From: Ligula intestinalis
Taxonomy: Eukaryota; Platyhelminthes; Cestoda; Diphyllobothriidea; Diphyllobothriidae
DNA: 64,000 nucleotides
Direction: 5' to 3'
Assembly: GCA_036362985.1 (NCBI GenBank)
Contig: JAYGXS010000003.1
Span: forward strand, 62,874,260 to 62,938,259
Positions 28,901-35,185 of the stretch are shown here, piece by piece (the stretch's first letter is position 1; the number at the start of each line of letters is the position of its first letter). A program made the position numbers and the translations under genes. The notes beneath the pieces were generated by a model that was given only the letters and a program-made list of their open reading frames with translations, did no database searches and was not told the DNA's origin.

Positions 28901-31900
28901 AATCGCACGTAGACTGCTCTCTGTGGCCGCAATTTAGACACTGCCTGGTTTCGGTACAGACCCATGCTCGTCCGACAATCAACTTCTTCCACTCCTTTTG
29001 TGCAGAATAAAATGTTCTTACCACTCTGGCCTCTCATGTCTTCTCTTCTCCTAACGAACTGGGTCTGAAGATCGCCGCTGCTAGGGTTTTCACCTTTCTA
29101 ACTGCTTCCCTTACGATCGAAGCATGTATATGGCAGCATGAAAGGGCTGATGTAGATAAGGAGTTGACATCCATAACCGTGCAATCGCGGCGGTTTTTTC
29201 GAAAACCTAGATAAGTGCTAATTTAATAACTTAACCATTCCTATTGATCCATAAAAAGGATTCACAGCAATATTTCAACATTGCTGAAATGTTTTCGTAT
29301 AGCAGACAAAACATCAGTGCATCGAATACCCTCTAGCCAATACGAAAGGTGCTGAATTTTAGTGAACCGAGCATCCCTTATGCATATTTCCGTTATAGAA
29401 TGCCTAAATAACTTGACGTGCACCAACTGGAACCAACACTTCAGTTCATAGCCCTCCTGCATTTGTTCATTTTCACTACGCTTACCAGTAAGACCGTAAT
29501 CCACAGACGTCATTGGGACCCGTAGCACTAAACTTTATGCATCGCGGAGTACCTCAGGCCATGAAAGAGGGATTGAAGGAAGCCACGGGGCTACGAAACA
29601 GGAGGGTGGACAAACGGGTGTGTAACACATGCGAGAGGCAGACCCTTGCCATGCCAGTCATTGTGTCCAATCTCATTTTCAGTATCTCTGGGAAGAATGC
29701 TTCACGCTTGCACGAACGACCGAGGTAGAGCAAGTTTGGGTCACCCCGCGTATATTTTTTTCCGTTATAGTACAGGTGATACACGAAAAACGAACAGTTG
29801 TGGACTTGAGGCCCTTGTCCTGAGAAATAAAGTGGATATGCAACAATACTTAATTTAACTTAAAAAACAACTACCGTACCCCTTCAGATTGCGATTTTCG
29901 AGAAGACAGTCTTGCAGTTCGTTCTTCAAAGAAACCTGTAGGAGAATGATAATTTAGTGTTTCAATACTATAGCTGTGATTGTATGAAAGTAGCACTCAA
30001 ATGTACATTTTAAAATTGTCAGTGTATTCTAAAAAACGCAGTAAATTAAAGCACACATTTAGCACATACTTTTTGTACGTATCTTGAGTTATAAAGTGGC
30101 ATGTTAAAAACTTGTGAAATTTCAATAAAAAAGATTTCTGGGAAGCATGTTATATTAACAATTTTTTCAGTACGCTTTGAGCAGATGACAATAAAGATTT
30201 ATTGACCTACTCATGGGCTAAGGGCCATGCATTTTCCAATGTTTTTAATAGAATAAACGGTAATTTCGGTAAAATACATACTGGCTTCATTGTAAATACG
30301 ATCTGTGGTCACTAAAAAAAGAGAAAATCAACGAAAAATCCACTTACACTTAGCAATTTGAGTTCCTGCATTGCATTATGTAACTGATTTTTTTCAGTTT
30401 GATGATCAGTTTTAGAAGACAACAGCTGCTCTTCCAGTTCTTTTTCCTAGAAATTATTAAAAATCAAAGTCCACGTCGTAAAAAAACAAAATTTCATATA
30501 TTTTACAGTAGGTTTGTTTGATTAAAGCCATTTATCTTCACAATCTAACATAAAATTCCTGTTATATTAAGCAAGCACTTGATATTTTGCGGAGTTAAAG
30601 ACCCACTCTAGCAGGTGACTCCATACTATACGTCAACGGAGTAATGTTGTGGACTTCTGTTAGTTAAAAACCTCTGATTATGGAATATATAGACAATGCC
30701 AGAGAACGGGAGGCAAGGACTTCTGTAAAATGCTAATGATAGTTATGCACATTGAATCGCTGGGATAAAAACAAGTGACAGTTTATTGTTTAGGGGAAGC
30801 AAAATAAGATTAACTTAAATCTAAATTGAAAGTTAAATTAAAGTAAATTAACCGAACAATGCGTGCCACGCGAGTGCGCAACTTGAACTACAGAAATTGG
30901 GAGAGGAAAAGAGTTAGACCTCAGAGTATTGATCAGATATTCTAAGCGAAGTGATCCCAACCCAAGATGACCGATACAACTGACGGCGAAGTTTTTATTA
31001 AAGTTGAAAACATTAATGGCCTTTTTCTCTACACCCGTGGCTACAACCTAACTCTAAGCTTACACTCCTTAATACAAGCCGTAACCCTAACCTCTACTCA
31101 ACTCCTTATCCCTGATCATAACGTTAAACTCTAATCGTAACTCTTAACCCTAATTTTAACCTACATCACTGGCCCTTGACTTTATTGCTAATCATAAACC
31201 TAACTGAGCCTCTGACTTTGATCTGAATGGTAGGGCGGCTTGATCGCGAATAAACAAAGGGTCAAGGGGGTTAAAGTAAGCCTATATAAATGTTATAAGG
31301 TATATTTTCTGCAAAAAGACTAGATGGGATCATATGTTGCATTGTAAAAAAATAAAAATATGGAAAGTGTTAAAGAGAGAGAGTAGTTTCACTCATTATT
31401 TTGAAATGAGAAAAAGTAGTAACCCTTTGCTGAAGATCCAGAACTTTCGCATTGGTTTCTGTTAGAGTTATTTGTTTCGTCGATTTTTCCATGAGAACGT
31501 CATTGAGCGTGACAGTTAACGTTGTTTTTTTCTGCTCGAGATATTTCACCTGATTGCTTTGCAAGTAGACGAGCAAAAATATATTAAAACCAAAATCTAA
31601 GTTGATTGACACAAACTATGTTAAACGAATCTTAACAAAAATATAACCTTGGCCACAAGGAAAAATATTTCTGCAGCTTCCCAAATAGTACGCTTATTTA
31701 AAATTATTCCATTGTTTGGATTGAAAAAAACTGTTTGCACTCAAAATACACTTACGGAAGGGCGCACAGCTGCTGCGGTGATTGGGCTAAAAGTTTTGCT
31801 CTTAATATCACAATAAGCCCTTTTATCAAAAACAAGAAATCCAAAAACCTCTATACAACAGTCCTCATTACGGTATCGTAAGAATAAACAGACCCCTAAG

Positions 31901-34318
31901 TAGCACGCCTAGTTTTAGCTGGTGCTGAAAGATTATCATTATGACTCAAGCAAAATGAAAACAATAAGCTGGTCAACAGAATTGCGAAGGTCCTGTCAAA
32001 GCCTATCAGAATATGTACCAGCTTTAAAATATCTTATTTAAACGATTTTAATCTTAGAAACATTTCCATTGTGGAATTCGGAAGATAAACTGACGAACAT
32101 GCGTAAGCTTTCGATAAATTCTCATCAGGCCAGTACGTTTATATGGGAATAGGGATACAAATTACAACATGCGGCTGATAATTTTCTTTTTTTATATATT
32201 TGAATCGCGGGAAAAGGAGGTTTTTGGGTCAATAAGAGAAGGCTGGTTTGGAGGGTTTGTGGAGCCGATCCAAGGGAGTAGATGAGGGACGGGGGAGAGC
32301 GCTGAGGACTGCATGCAGTTAAGTGATCGTTGGCCATACGAGGCGCGAAGCTTGAGGGAGGTTCTTTCGTGTACACAAGGTCGGCTTCCTCAATCGGCTC
32401 CACCGGACCCTCCCCGCCGCGCAAGCAACCCCACCTTCCTAGATGACCATTATTAACCGCATGTTCCCACATAAATGTACTGACCCAGTGAGAATTTATT
32501 AGAAGCTTATGCATCCTTATCAACTGCTCTTCTTATTTAATTAAACGATAGCTTAATTAATGGCTTTTTTAAATTAGTGGCTTTATTAATGAGCGTTAAT
32601 TTTTTTTACAAACATCATTGATTTAAAAATAAGTAAAATTCGCGCTTGATACGAAAACTGTTGAGTACGATGAAATTCCGAATAAACAGACAATTATTTG
32701 TCAAGAACTTAAAAACATGGTCCATCGGATGGCTGGTTGGCTATGGTTTGATTGAAAAATATAAAGTGCATGAATAAAGCTTAATGACGTTTGTGTCATT
32801 GCCAAATAATATACCGGAGTAGGTCATTAATACTAAGAGGCTCCTAGGTTTGACATTGATGGTTTTTATATTCATTTTATTTTGATTTTATTTTCAACAT
32901 GCTCTATTACTAACACATTTTATATAGAACTGTTGAGATAACGTGAGTCAAAATGATTAGACTTAACTGCGCCAACCCTCAACCTTATCTTAGCGGTCAG
33001 GGGAAGATTAAGAGCAGAACGTGGAAATAATAAACAATCCTTGGGGATTTTAAAAGTGGAGCGTTTTGTCAAAGGAAGATAGTAAAAAGCCAATGAGCTC
33101 TTAATGGATGTCAATTGAGAAAAGTACATAAAATGGTCCTAACGCTGAATTTTGCACAGTTAAGGAGAAGAAATATTTGATAAATTTTAAGCGAAGGAAT
33201 GGCAATGGAAATCCACAGTCCTCTTGGTCATCAATATAAAATTTGCTGCTTGCAGACGTTCGATATTTAAAATAGGTATAAGATAATGACATACTGTAAA
33301 ATAATAAAATTGTTTTTCACATACCTAATAGTAACATAGAGTATTTTTATATTTGACCGTCAATAAATTGTTTGGACTATTCAGTAGCATTAAAATTAGC
33401 GGAACTTCTTTAATTCAAATGCAGCGAATTAAAAGGAAATTAAAGATCCAAAGCAAAATGCAGGTAGCATAAGCTATTTATCTGTAAAAGCATGGCTAAG
33501 AAAAGCATTGCAATGCACAGTGCTACTTAATGTCCTATTTTAAGAAATATTTAATTTGCCTTAGAATAAGCTAATGGTTCAAAACTTTTTATGATATATA
33601 TTTAAGGCAATGTTTGAAACCCAGTTTAATCCAGAATGACCATTTTAAGTTTTATGCTGTGCATGCTTGTTGCAGATTTCCATCCCATGTTAAAATCACA
33701 AAAATCTCTATGGTCTCCTAAATTCTTTTTTTTCAAAAGATTAATAAATTCTAACCCTAGTATCTGGACATAAAAAGACCAATTTAGTTACAATATTCTC
33801 ACCTCAATGATTCATTATTCGTAAGTAATGTTCGCTGTGTAATTAGAGCTTTGTCTGCTTTTAATTTTGTCTCCCGAATATTTTTGGAAATTTCATTAAC
33901 TGACTCTTTTGTTGTTTCTTTGACAGCATTCACCAACTCTAATTGCCAGATAAATTTAAAATCACACATAATCGTTACCTTTAGTATCCGATATGATTGT
34001 TAGTTTGGTGTTTTTGAGCTTTTCTTGCAGCGAGCTATTTCGGATTGATTCTGATTCCATAACATCGATCTTATTGTTTATATCTGCTCTCTACATGTAT
34101 TTTATTTCAAATAGGAATTAAATTACAGCTTTGAGGATCTCATTTTTAAAGTTTTGTAATCGAGTTATTTCCGAAGCACTTAAGGGACGTTGGTCTGCTG
34201 TAATTTTAATAACTTGTTCATGTTCTTACCATTTTCGTTGAACCTTTGAACATCAACTAAGATAGTGCGCAACATGTCACCTAATTCATTCATTTTCACG
34301 CTCACTTTGAGTGGGTTT
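1816..34318 (-). CDS. multi-exon coiled-coil protein gene (20 exons placed, ends open)
   Basis: Twenty minus-strand exons, in transcript order: 34230-34318, 34127-34197, 33979-34090, 33803-33938, 31424-31556, 30348-30446, 29880-29935, 28517-28690, 28186-28244, 27163-27185, 22605-22680, 20847-20910, 20248-20358, 15550-15621, 14106-14241, 11068-11191, 9327-9473, 7073-7152, 4335-4487, 1816-1918. Every junction has an AG acceptor and a GT donor, and every donor phase matches the next acceptor. Together they give about 672 codons without a stop. The product is rich in Glu, Lys, Gln and Leu, with about five prolines and one tryptophan, as expected of a long alpha-helical coiled coil. No catalytic motif, signal peptide or membrane segment is visible. 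Such proteins usually have structural roles (cilia, sperm, cytoskeleton). I considered CCDC39, CCDC40, CCDC175 and CCDC178 but could not match any, so the function is unassigned. The 5' end may be the ATG at 34293 in the first exon or lie upstream. The 3' end is missing. Confidence 0.75.
2340..2965 (+). mobile_element. Penelope-like element 3' remnant (GIY-YIG endonuclease)
   Basis: Conceptual translation shows the linker and C-terminal GIY-YIG endonuclease of a Penelope-like retroelement. The order is VVYRIPC, then TRQTGR, then [22 protein letters not shown] and ALLEA, which is the usual VY-x-IPC / Y-x-GQTGR / EHK series. The body is broken: a frameshift lies near 2620-2640, a stop follows ALLEA, and the catalytic region reads NYTRQTGR instead of YIGQTGR. 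The reverse transcriptase is absent except for decayed linker sequence, so the copy is 5'-truncated and dead. It lies in the intron between exons 19 and 20, antisense to the gene. Its 3' end runs into a CATA microsatellite. Confidence 0.85.
2965..3032. repeat. (CATA)n microsatellite with assembly gap
   Basis: A tandem CATA run from about 2965 to 3022 is followed by ten Ns (3023-3032), an assembly gap of nominal size. It sits directly at the 3' end of the Penelope-like remnant, which suggests the element's simple-repeat tail seeded the microsatellite. Confidence 0.9.
3033..4334. other. intron sequence with one LINE-type 3' tail
   Basis: No coding exon found. At about 3846-3880 on the plus strand, TTGCCTGTAAATTGGCAA is followed by TAAACAAATAAA. 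This matches the terminal hairpin and tail of the family A LINE seen at 35.3, 38.86 and 46.03 kb. I could not recognise a LINE body upstream, so this is probably a very short or very decayed insertion. Confidence 0.45.
4335..4487 (-). CDS. coiled-coil gene, exon 19
   Basis: 153 nt, 51 codons, phase 0 at both ends. It starts [13 protein letters not shown] and ends GENARLKF before GTAAGTAG. It is unusually cysteine-rich (three Cys) for this protein. Confidence 0.8.
4488..5819. other. intron, nothing recognised
   Basis: AT-rich intron between exons 18 and 19. Short ORFs at 4783-5022 and 4977-5177 overlap on opposite strands and show no motif. I regard them as chance. Confidence 0.5.
5820..6200 (-). 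mobile_element. CR1-like LINE fragment (RT C-terminus)
   Basis: A 95-codon open frame at 5860-6147 continues upstream to about 6200. It resembles the segment after the reverse transcriptase of CR1-like elements: [20 protein letters not shown], then [26 protein letters not shown] and AFKRRLD. The same layout occurs in family D copies at 43.1-43.4 and 51.0-51.2 kb. It is a small dead fragment in the intron between exons 18 and 19, in the same orientation as the gene. Confidence 0.85.
6300..6910. repeat. GC-rich interspersed repeat, related to 26.04-26.25 kb
   Basis: A GC-rich block that differs from the AT-rich intron around it. Its right end (about 6870-6905) resembles 26166-26217: both read CCTGGGG, a variant of GGCATGGCTGGCTGATGA, then AATAAGCCAGAA. 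The overlapping ORFs on both strands here look like composition effects. The repeat class is unknown. Confidence 0.5.
7073..7152 (-). CDS. coiled-coil gene, exon 18
   Basis: 80 nt with acceptor TTGTATTTCAG and donor GTAAGTCA. It reads [18 protein letters not shown], then NQQAKTKC. It enters in phase 1 and leaves in phase 0, which is exactly what exons 17 and 19 require. Confidence 0.8.
7544..8151. mobile_element. MITE-like DNA transposon with 26-bp TIRs (pogo/Tc1-type ends)
   Basis: The left end (7544-7569) starts CAGCAGTCGCCGGCTATTAA. The right end (8126-8151), reverse-complemented, starts CAGTAGTCGCCGGTTATTAA. They agree at 22 of 26 positions and the four differences are all transitions. 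The right flank is TA and the left flank is TG, consistent with a decayed TA target duplication. Both subterminal regions hold several degenerate copies of GGCTAATAAGCCC. The 608-bp element has no transposase-like ORF, so it is non-autonomous. CAG-starting TIRs with TA targets are typical of the Tc1/mariner-pogo superfamily; the class call is inference. Confidence 0.75.
8152..9326. other. intron, nothing recognised
   Basis: AT-rich intron of the coiled-coil gene between exons 17 and 18. No repeat end, RNA gene or exon could be supported. Confidence 0.5.
9327..9473 (-). CDS. coiled-coil gene, exon 17
   Basis: 147 nt, 48 full codons plus split codons at both ends. It reads [20 protein letters not shown], then [14 protein letters not shown]. 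The SPG is one of only five prolines and probably breaks the coil. Acceptor CTTCTAG, donor GTGGGT. Confidence 0.85.
9555..9972 (+). mobile_element. Penelope-like element 3' remnant
   Basis: The frame at 9568-9825 gives [18 protein letters not shown], then [33 protein letters not shown]. This is the C-terminal tail of the GIY-YIG domain of Penelope-like elements, which usually ends with a Ser-Ile-Asn-Arg...Asp-Leu-Pro segment. The GIY and YIG motifs are gone, so the copy is 5'-truncated. The 3' UTR ends near 9972 with AATAAAATA. It lies just upstream of exon 17 and antisense to the gene. Confidence 0.8.
9973..11067. other. intron, nothing recognised
   Basis: AT-rich intron between exons 16 and 17. 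ORFs on the minus strand at 10600-10794 and 10863-11051 show no motif or codon bias. Confidence 0.5.
11068..11191 (-). CDS. coiled-coil gene, exon 16
   Basis: 124 nt with acceptor TTTACTTTAG and donor GTAAGCTT. It reads [20 protein letters not shown], then [15 protein letters not shown]. Leucine-spaced heptads with dense Lys/Glu fit a coiled coil. The leading Met is internal, because exon 15 joins in phase 0. Confidence 0.85.
11192..14105. other. 2.9-kb intron with a perfect 36-bp palindrome
   Basis: AT-rich intron between exons 15 and 16. Apart from the palindrome at 13671-13706 I see no mobile element or exon. Confidence 0.5.
13671..13706. repeat. perfect 36-bp palindrome
   Basis: The left arm TTGACAAACACGTGTAAT (13671-13688) is followed at once by its exact reverse complement, with no spacer. 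Each arm carries CACGTG. The centre is TAATATTA. Confidence 0.95.
14106..14241 (-). CDS. coiled-coil gene, exon 15
   Basis: 136 nt with acceptor CTGCTTTAG and donor GTACGAC. It reads [20 protein letters not shown], then [16 protein letters not shown]. It enters in phase 2 and leaves in phase 0. The donor is weaker than its neighbours but is the only one that keeps frame. Confidence 0.75.
14440..15390 (+). mobile_element. Penelope-like element 3' portion with full 3' end
   Basis: The largest Penelope-like remnant here. Frames between 14560 and 15000 give [48 protein letters not shown], then [26 protein letters not shown] and AVRRDG. This is the RT-to-endonuclease linker plus the GIY-YIG domain. 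YVGETGR-type sequence is degraded to QVGKTGS and frames shift after AVRRDG. The 3' UTR runs to about 15390 and ends in a motif with the hammerhead core pattern CTGAAGA...CGAAAC followed by AATAAA. It lies in the intron between exons 14 and 15, antisense to the gene. Confidence 0.85.
15333..15366 (+). other. hammerhead-ribozyme-like core at Penelope-like 3' end
   Basis: CTGAAGA (15333-15339), then GGGTAG (15341-15346) pairing with CTATCC (15356-15361), then GAAAC (15362-15366). This is the CUGANGA / stem II / GAAA order of a hammerhead core. One unpaired T sits between the core and stem II, and I find no convincing stem I or III. Penelope-like elements are known to carry hammerhead motifs, so this is likely a remnant rather than an active ribozyme. 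Confidence 0.4.
15550..15621 (-). CDS. coiled-coil gene, exon 14
   Basis: 72 nt reading [20 protein letters not shown] then YEL, with split codons at both ends. The donor GTGAGT is good. The acceptor (TTTTTTACAAAAAG) is purine-rich near the junction and is the weakest in the gene. Confidence 0.7.
15622..18589. other. intron, nothing firmly recognised
   Basis: Part of the 4.6-kb intron between exons 13 and 14. 16900-17160 is more GC-rich and carries an 81-codon minus-strand ORF without a recognisable motif; it may be an old repeat. The rest is AT-rich. Confidence 0.4.
18590..19740 (+). mobile_element. CR1-like LINE RT C-terminal fragment, split by an insertion
   Basis: The first part (18590-18900) gives [20 protein letters not shown], then [11 protein letters not shown] and [13 protein letters not shown], the thumb region of CR1-like reverse transcriptases. 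The second part (about 19540-19740) gives [20 protein letters not shown], then [12 protein letters not shown] and AFKSRLD, the end of the same protein. About 0.55 kb of GC-rich DNA (18905-19440) separates them and looks like a later insertion. The frames are broken. It lies antisense to the coiled-coil gene, in the intron between exons 13 and 14. Confidence 0.8.
18905..19440. repeat. unclassified GC-rich insertion inside a LINE fragment
   Basis: GC-rich block interrupting the CR1-like fragment. A putative 3' end on the plus strand (GTACACAATAAACC near 19330-19343) recalls the AATAAA ends of the Penelope-like copies. No coding motif was found. Confidence 0.4.
20248..20358 (-). CDS. coiled-coil gene, exon 13
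   Basis: 111 nt reading [20 protein letters not shown], then [16 protein letters not shown]. Acceptor CTTTTTTAG, donor GTAAGTT. It enters and leaves in phase 2, matching exons 12 and 14. Confidence 0.85.
20847..20910 (-). CDS. coiled-coil gene, exon 12
   Basis: 64 nt reading [20 protein letters not shown] with split codons at both ends. Acceptor TTCTTTTAAG, donor GTAAGC. Using the next AG, two bases further in, would also be in frame if exon 11 used its GC donor. Confidence 0.8.
20911..22604. other. intron with GC-richer block and large GAA/TTC repeat
   Basis: 21290-21560 is locally GC-rich without a recognisable gene. The microsatellite is listed separately. No other feature is supported. 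Confidence 0.5.
21796..21967. repeat. (CTT)n/(GAA)n microsatellite with assembly gap
   Basis: A nearly pure CTT run on the plus strand interrupted by ten Ns (21874-21883). Its true length is therefore unknown. The minus strand reads as poly-glutamate, a translation artefact and not a gene. Confidence 0.95.
22605..22680 (-). CDS. coiled-coil gene, exon 11
   Basis: 76 nt reading [20 protein letters not shown], then RQNLA and a split Lys codon. I chose the GTACTG donor, which joins exon 12 in frame as NLAKLSSV. A GC donor (GCAAGT) four bases earlier would also keep frame, as NLLSSV. Confidence 0.8.
22681..26039. other. long intron, mostly unrecognised
   Basis: AT-rich intron between exons 10 and 11. 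At 23355-23380 the plus strand reads GCTGATGAAGTGACTCCCAA then AACATT, resembling Penelope-like 3' ends but without a body. At 25958-26022 there is a degenerate CTCTATATCA tandem. A 94-codon ORF at 25288-25572 has no recognisable motif. Confidence 0.4.
26040..26250. repeat. interspersed repeat related to 6.3-6.9 kb
   Basis: Ends with ACCTGGGGCTAGGCATGG, CTGGCTGATGACGAT and AATAAGCCAGAA, closely matching the right end of the 6.3-6.9 kb block. Two copies in one gene suggest an abundant family. The class is unknown. Confidence 0.5.
27163..27185 (-). CDS. coiled-coil gene, exon 10 (23-nt microexon)
   Basis: Acceptor CTCATTACAAG, donor GTGAGTT. It encodes the end of a Gly codon plus IMAEETR and is the only way I found to connect exon 9 (phase 1) to exon 11 (phase 0). 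Because 23 is not a multiple of three, skipping it would shift the frame, so it should be constitutive. Confidence 0.65.
27186..27459. other. intron, nothing recognised
   Basis: Short stretch between the microexon and the tRNA-derived repeat. No feature seen. Confidence 0.5.
27460..27845 (-). repeat. tRNA-derived SINE-like repeat, partly tandem
   Basis: Read on the minus strand, 27678-27746 is tRNA-like. It has an A-box-like GTAGCTCAAACGTTAGGA and a B-box-like GAGTTCAAATCTC (27683-27695). An approximately 65-bp sequence lies on both sides (27467-27525 and 27782-27843). Both copies contain GCATAGACGCGTACAC on the plus strand and end ATTGCCTTTAGAGCTC. The two copies are about 315 bp apart, so this is one full unit plus part of a second. 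It cannot fold as a normal tRNA. It lies in the intron between exons 9 and 10, in the gene's orientation. Confidence 0.65.
28186..28244 (-). CDS. coiled-coil gene, exon 9
   Basis: 59 nt reading [19 protein letters not shown] with split codons at both ends. Acceptor TGTTTTTAG, donor GTAAGCTT. It joins exon 8 through a Leu codon (CT+A). Confidence 0.85.
28517..28690 (-). CDS. coiled-coil gene, exon 8 (longest)
   Basis: 174 nt reading [20 protein letters not shown], then [20 protein letters not shown] and [17 protein letters not shown]. Acceptor TTTATATAG, donor GTAAGTAC. It has a clear heptad pattern with Leu, Ile and Val at core positions. Confidence 0.9.
28691..29879. other. intron with GC-richer 28.8-29.1 and 29.5-29.8 kb segments
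   Basis: Both segments carry overlapping ORFs on opposite strands (67-88 codons) with no recognisable motif. They may be old repeats. No exon is supported. Confidence 0.4.
29880..29935 (-). CDS. coiled-coil gene, exon 7
   Basis: 56 nt reading [18 protein letters not shown] plus two bases of a Gly codon. Acceptor TCTCCTACAG, donor GTACGG. Confidence 0.8.
30348..30446 (-). CDS. coiled-coil gene, exon 6
   Basis: 99 nt, 33 codons, phase 0 at both ends. It reads [20 protein letters not shown], then [13 protein letters not shown]. Acceptor AATTTCTAG, donor GTAAGTGG. Confidence 0.85.
31035..31215. repeat. degenerate telomere-like (CCTAAC)n tract
   Basis: Many imperfect copies of CCTAAC/TAACCC, including TAACCCTAACC near 31082-31092 and CTTAACCCTAA near 31143-31153. 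It reads as an old interstitial telomere-type or minisatellite tract inside the intron between exons 5 and 6. A smaller patch (ACCCTAACCTC) occurs near 57747. Confidence 0.5.
31424..31556 (-). CDS. coiled-coil gene, exon 5
   Basis: 133 nt reading [20 protein letters not shown], then [20 protein letters not shown] and LQQR. The acceptor was set at TACTTGCAAAG so that it completes a Ser codon from exon 4; the next AG (AATCAG) would create a stop. The donor GTTACT is weak. Confidence 0.75.
32089..32134 (-). ncRNA. hammerhead-ribozyme-like motif
   Basis: On the minus strand: ACTGGC (32134-32129) and GTCAGT (32094-32089) can form a 6-bp stem I with one G-U pair. Between them are CTGATGA, a 2-bp stem II (GA/TC) with loop ATTTA, GAAA, a possible 3-bp stem III, and TTC before the predicted cleavage site. 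The core bases are complete. Stem II is very short, so activity is doubtful. The right-hand repeat copy has lost the core. Confidence 0.4.
32089..32524. mobile_element. 436-bp foldback element with 61-bp inverted terminal repeats
   Basis: Left (32089-32149) and right (32464-32524) ends are inverted repeats. In the inner 51 bp, 41 positions match and all ten mismatches are transitions. The outer 10 bp are more diverged, with one transversion. The centre is GC-richer, with pyrimidine-rich tracts on the minus strand. A 132-codon minus-strand ORF covers most of it but starts in one repeat and ends in the other, and has no domain. The left repeat carries a hammerhead-like motif. It may be a MITE or a non-autonomous Penelope-like unit with inverted terminal repeats. 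It lies in the intron between exons 4 and 5. Confidence 0.75.
32525..33802. other. intron, nothing recognised
   Basis: AT-rich sequence of the intron between exons 4 and 5. No exon, repeat end or RNA gene supported. Confidence 0.5.
33803..33938 (-). CDS. coiled-coil gene, exon 4
   Basis: 136 nt reading [20 protein letters not shown], then [20 protein letters not shown] and NESL. Acceptor GGCAATTAG, donor GTGAGAAT. Confidence 0.85.
33979..34090 (-). CDS. coiled-coil gene, exon 3
   Basis: 112 nt reading [20 protein letters not shown], then [17 protein letters not shown]. Acceptor TACATGTAG, donor GTAACGAT. The intron to exon 4 is only 40 bp, typical of the very short introns found in some flatworm genes. 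Confidence 0.85.
34127..34197 (-). CDS. coiled-coil gene, exon 2
   Basis: 71 nt reading [20 protein letters not shown] then LKA. Two acceptors (TTACAG or TTACAGCAG) both keep frame and differ by one Ala. The flanking introns are 32 and 36 bp. Confidence 0.8.
34230..34318 (-). CDS. coiled-coil gene, exon 1 of those placed
   Basis: 89 nt. If the AG at TTAATTATCAG is a true acceptor, the frame reads [20 protein letters not shown], then VDVQRFNEN. The ATG at 34293-34291 (context GTGAAAATGAAT) could instead be the start codon. No exon was found upstream before the LINE block, so either reading is possible. Confidence 0.65.
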
Positions 34319-34914
34319 CTGATAATTAAAACACGGTAAGGTCACTAGTCATTTTAAGTCACGTTATTTGGGAAAGTTGTCTAAAGCATCAAGATCAAGT
34401 TTCTTCATGCTTAAGATGGGTTTATCGTTAGGACGATTAATATTCCGGGTAAATTTACGTCGCAGTTGTGGCTTGGGTATCATATTGAATAGAAGGTGAA
34501 AGATAGGATATGTTCTAAGCAAAGTCATGCACAAAATTGCGGCAGAAACTTTGAATTACCGAAGAGGCTACGCAGGATGAAAATTATCTCCAATAGTATG
34601 TCGAGTAATACAAACTATTTCTTGCTGGAAATTGATAAAGTACCAAATTTTTAGATATTAATCAGTATTTACGCAATAAATTACTAGCTTTTTACGTGAA
34701 TCTACCGAAACTAGAATGAGGCTATGTGGGTGAAACAGTATAAAGATGTATATTTTGACCTATGGGTAAAAAAGACAACTACCGGTATGTACAGTTGCTA
34801 AAGGGTTAGATAAACAAATCAATAAAACAATTAAGCTAGTAACTTCAGCGAGTAACGATGAAATCTGATAAAAATATATATTTCACTTAGCTTTGAAAGA
34901 TAAGTTGCGCGCTT
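34319..34914. promoter_or_regulatory. possible 5' region of the coiled-coil gene
   Basis: AT-rich sequence between the first placed exon and the LINE block. The gene's promoter or first non-coding exon could lie here. No TATA box or spliced-leader acceptor can be singled out. Confidence 0.25.
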
Positions 34915-35185
34915 TGACCTTGACCTTGACCTTGATATCTAGACGACCTTCAGATGGGAGACTTCCCAAGCTGCTGACTAGCTTGGTCGCCCTTCTTTGG
35001 ACTTTCTCAAGCATCACGTAATCTTTCTTCATCCAGGGGCATCACGCCTGGACGCCATACACGCACCTAGGCCGAACAAATATTCCGAAGCCTCGCTCAA
35101 AAAGCTCCTCACAAAAGTAGAGGAAAGACCCTAAGATCGTTCCGACGATGCCCATAGCCTTCTTTGTGGTTTAAGCATAGTGAGT
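34915..35185 (-). mobile_element. CR1-like LINE fragment (RT C-terminus)
   Basis: Minus-strand translation gives LGSFLYFCEELFERGFGIFV, RPRCVYGVQA, a stop, CPWMKKDYVMLEKVQRRATK and LVSSLG. This is the thumb region of a CR1-like reverse transcriptase with a stop after VQA. The fragment's downstream edge is a short GACCTT tandem (34917-34935). Confidence 0.8.

Noticed and set aside
1816..34318. Identification of the coiled-coil gene as CCDC39, CCDC40, CCDC175 or CCDC178
   Set aside because: Only general coiled-coil character fits. I could not align diagnostic segments from memory, so no symbol is given.
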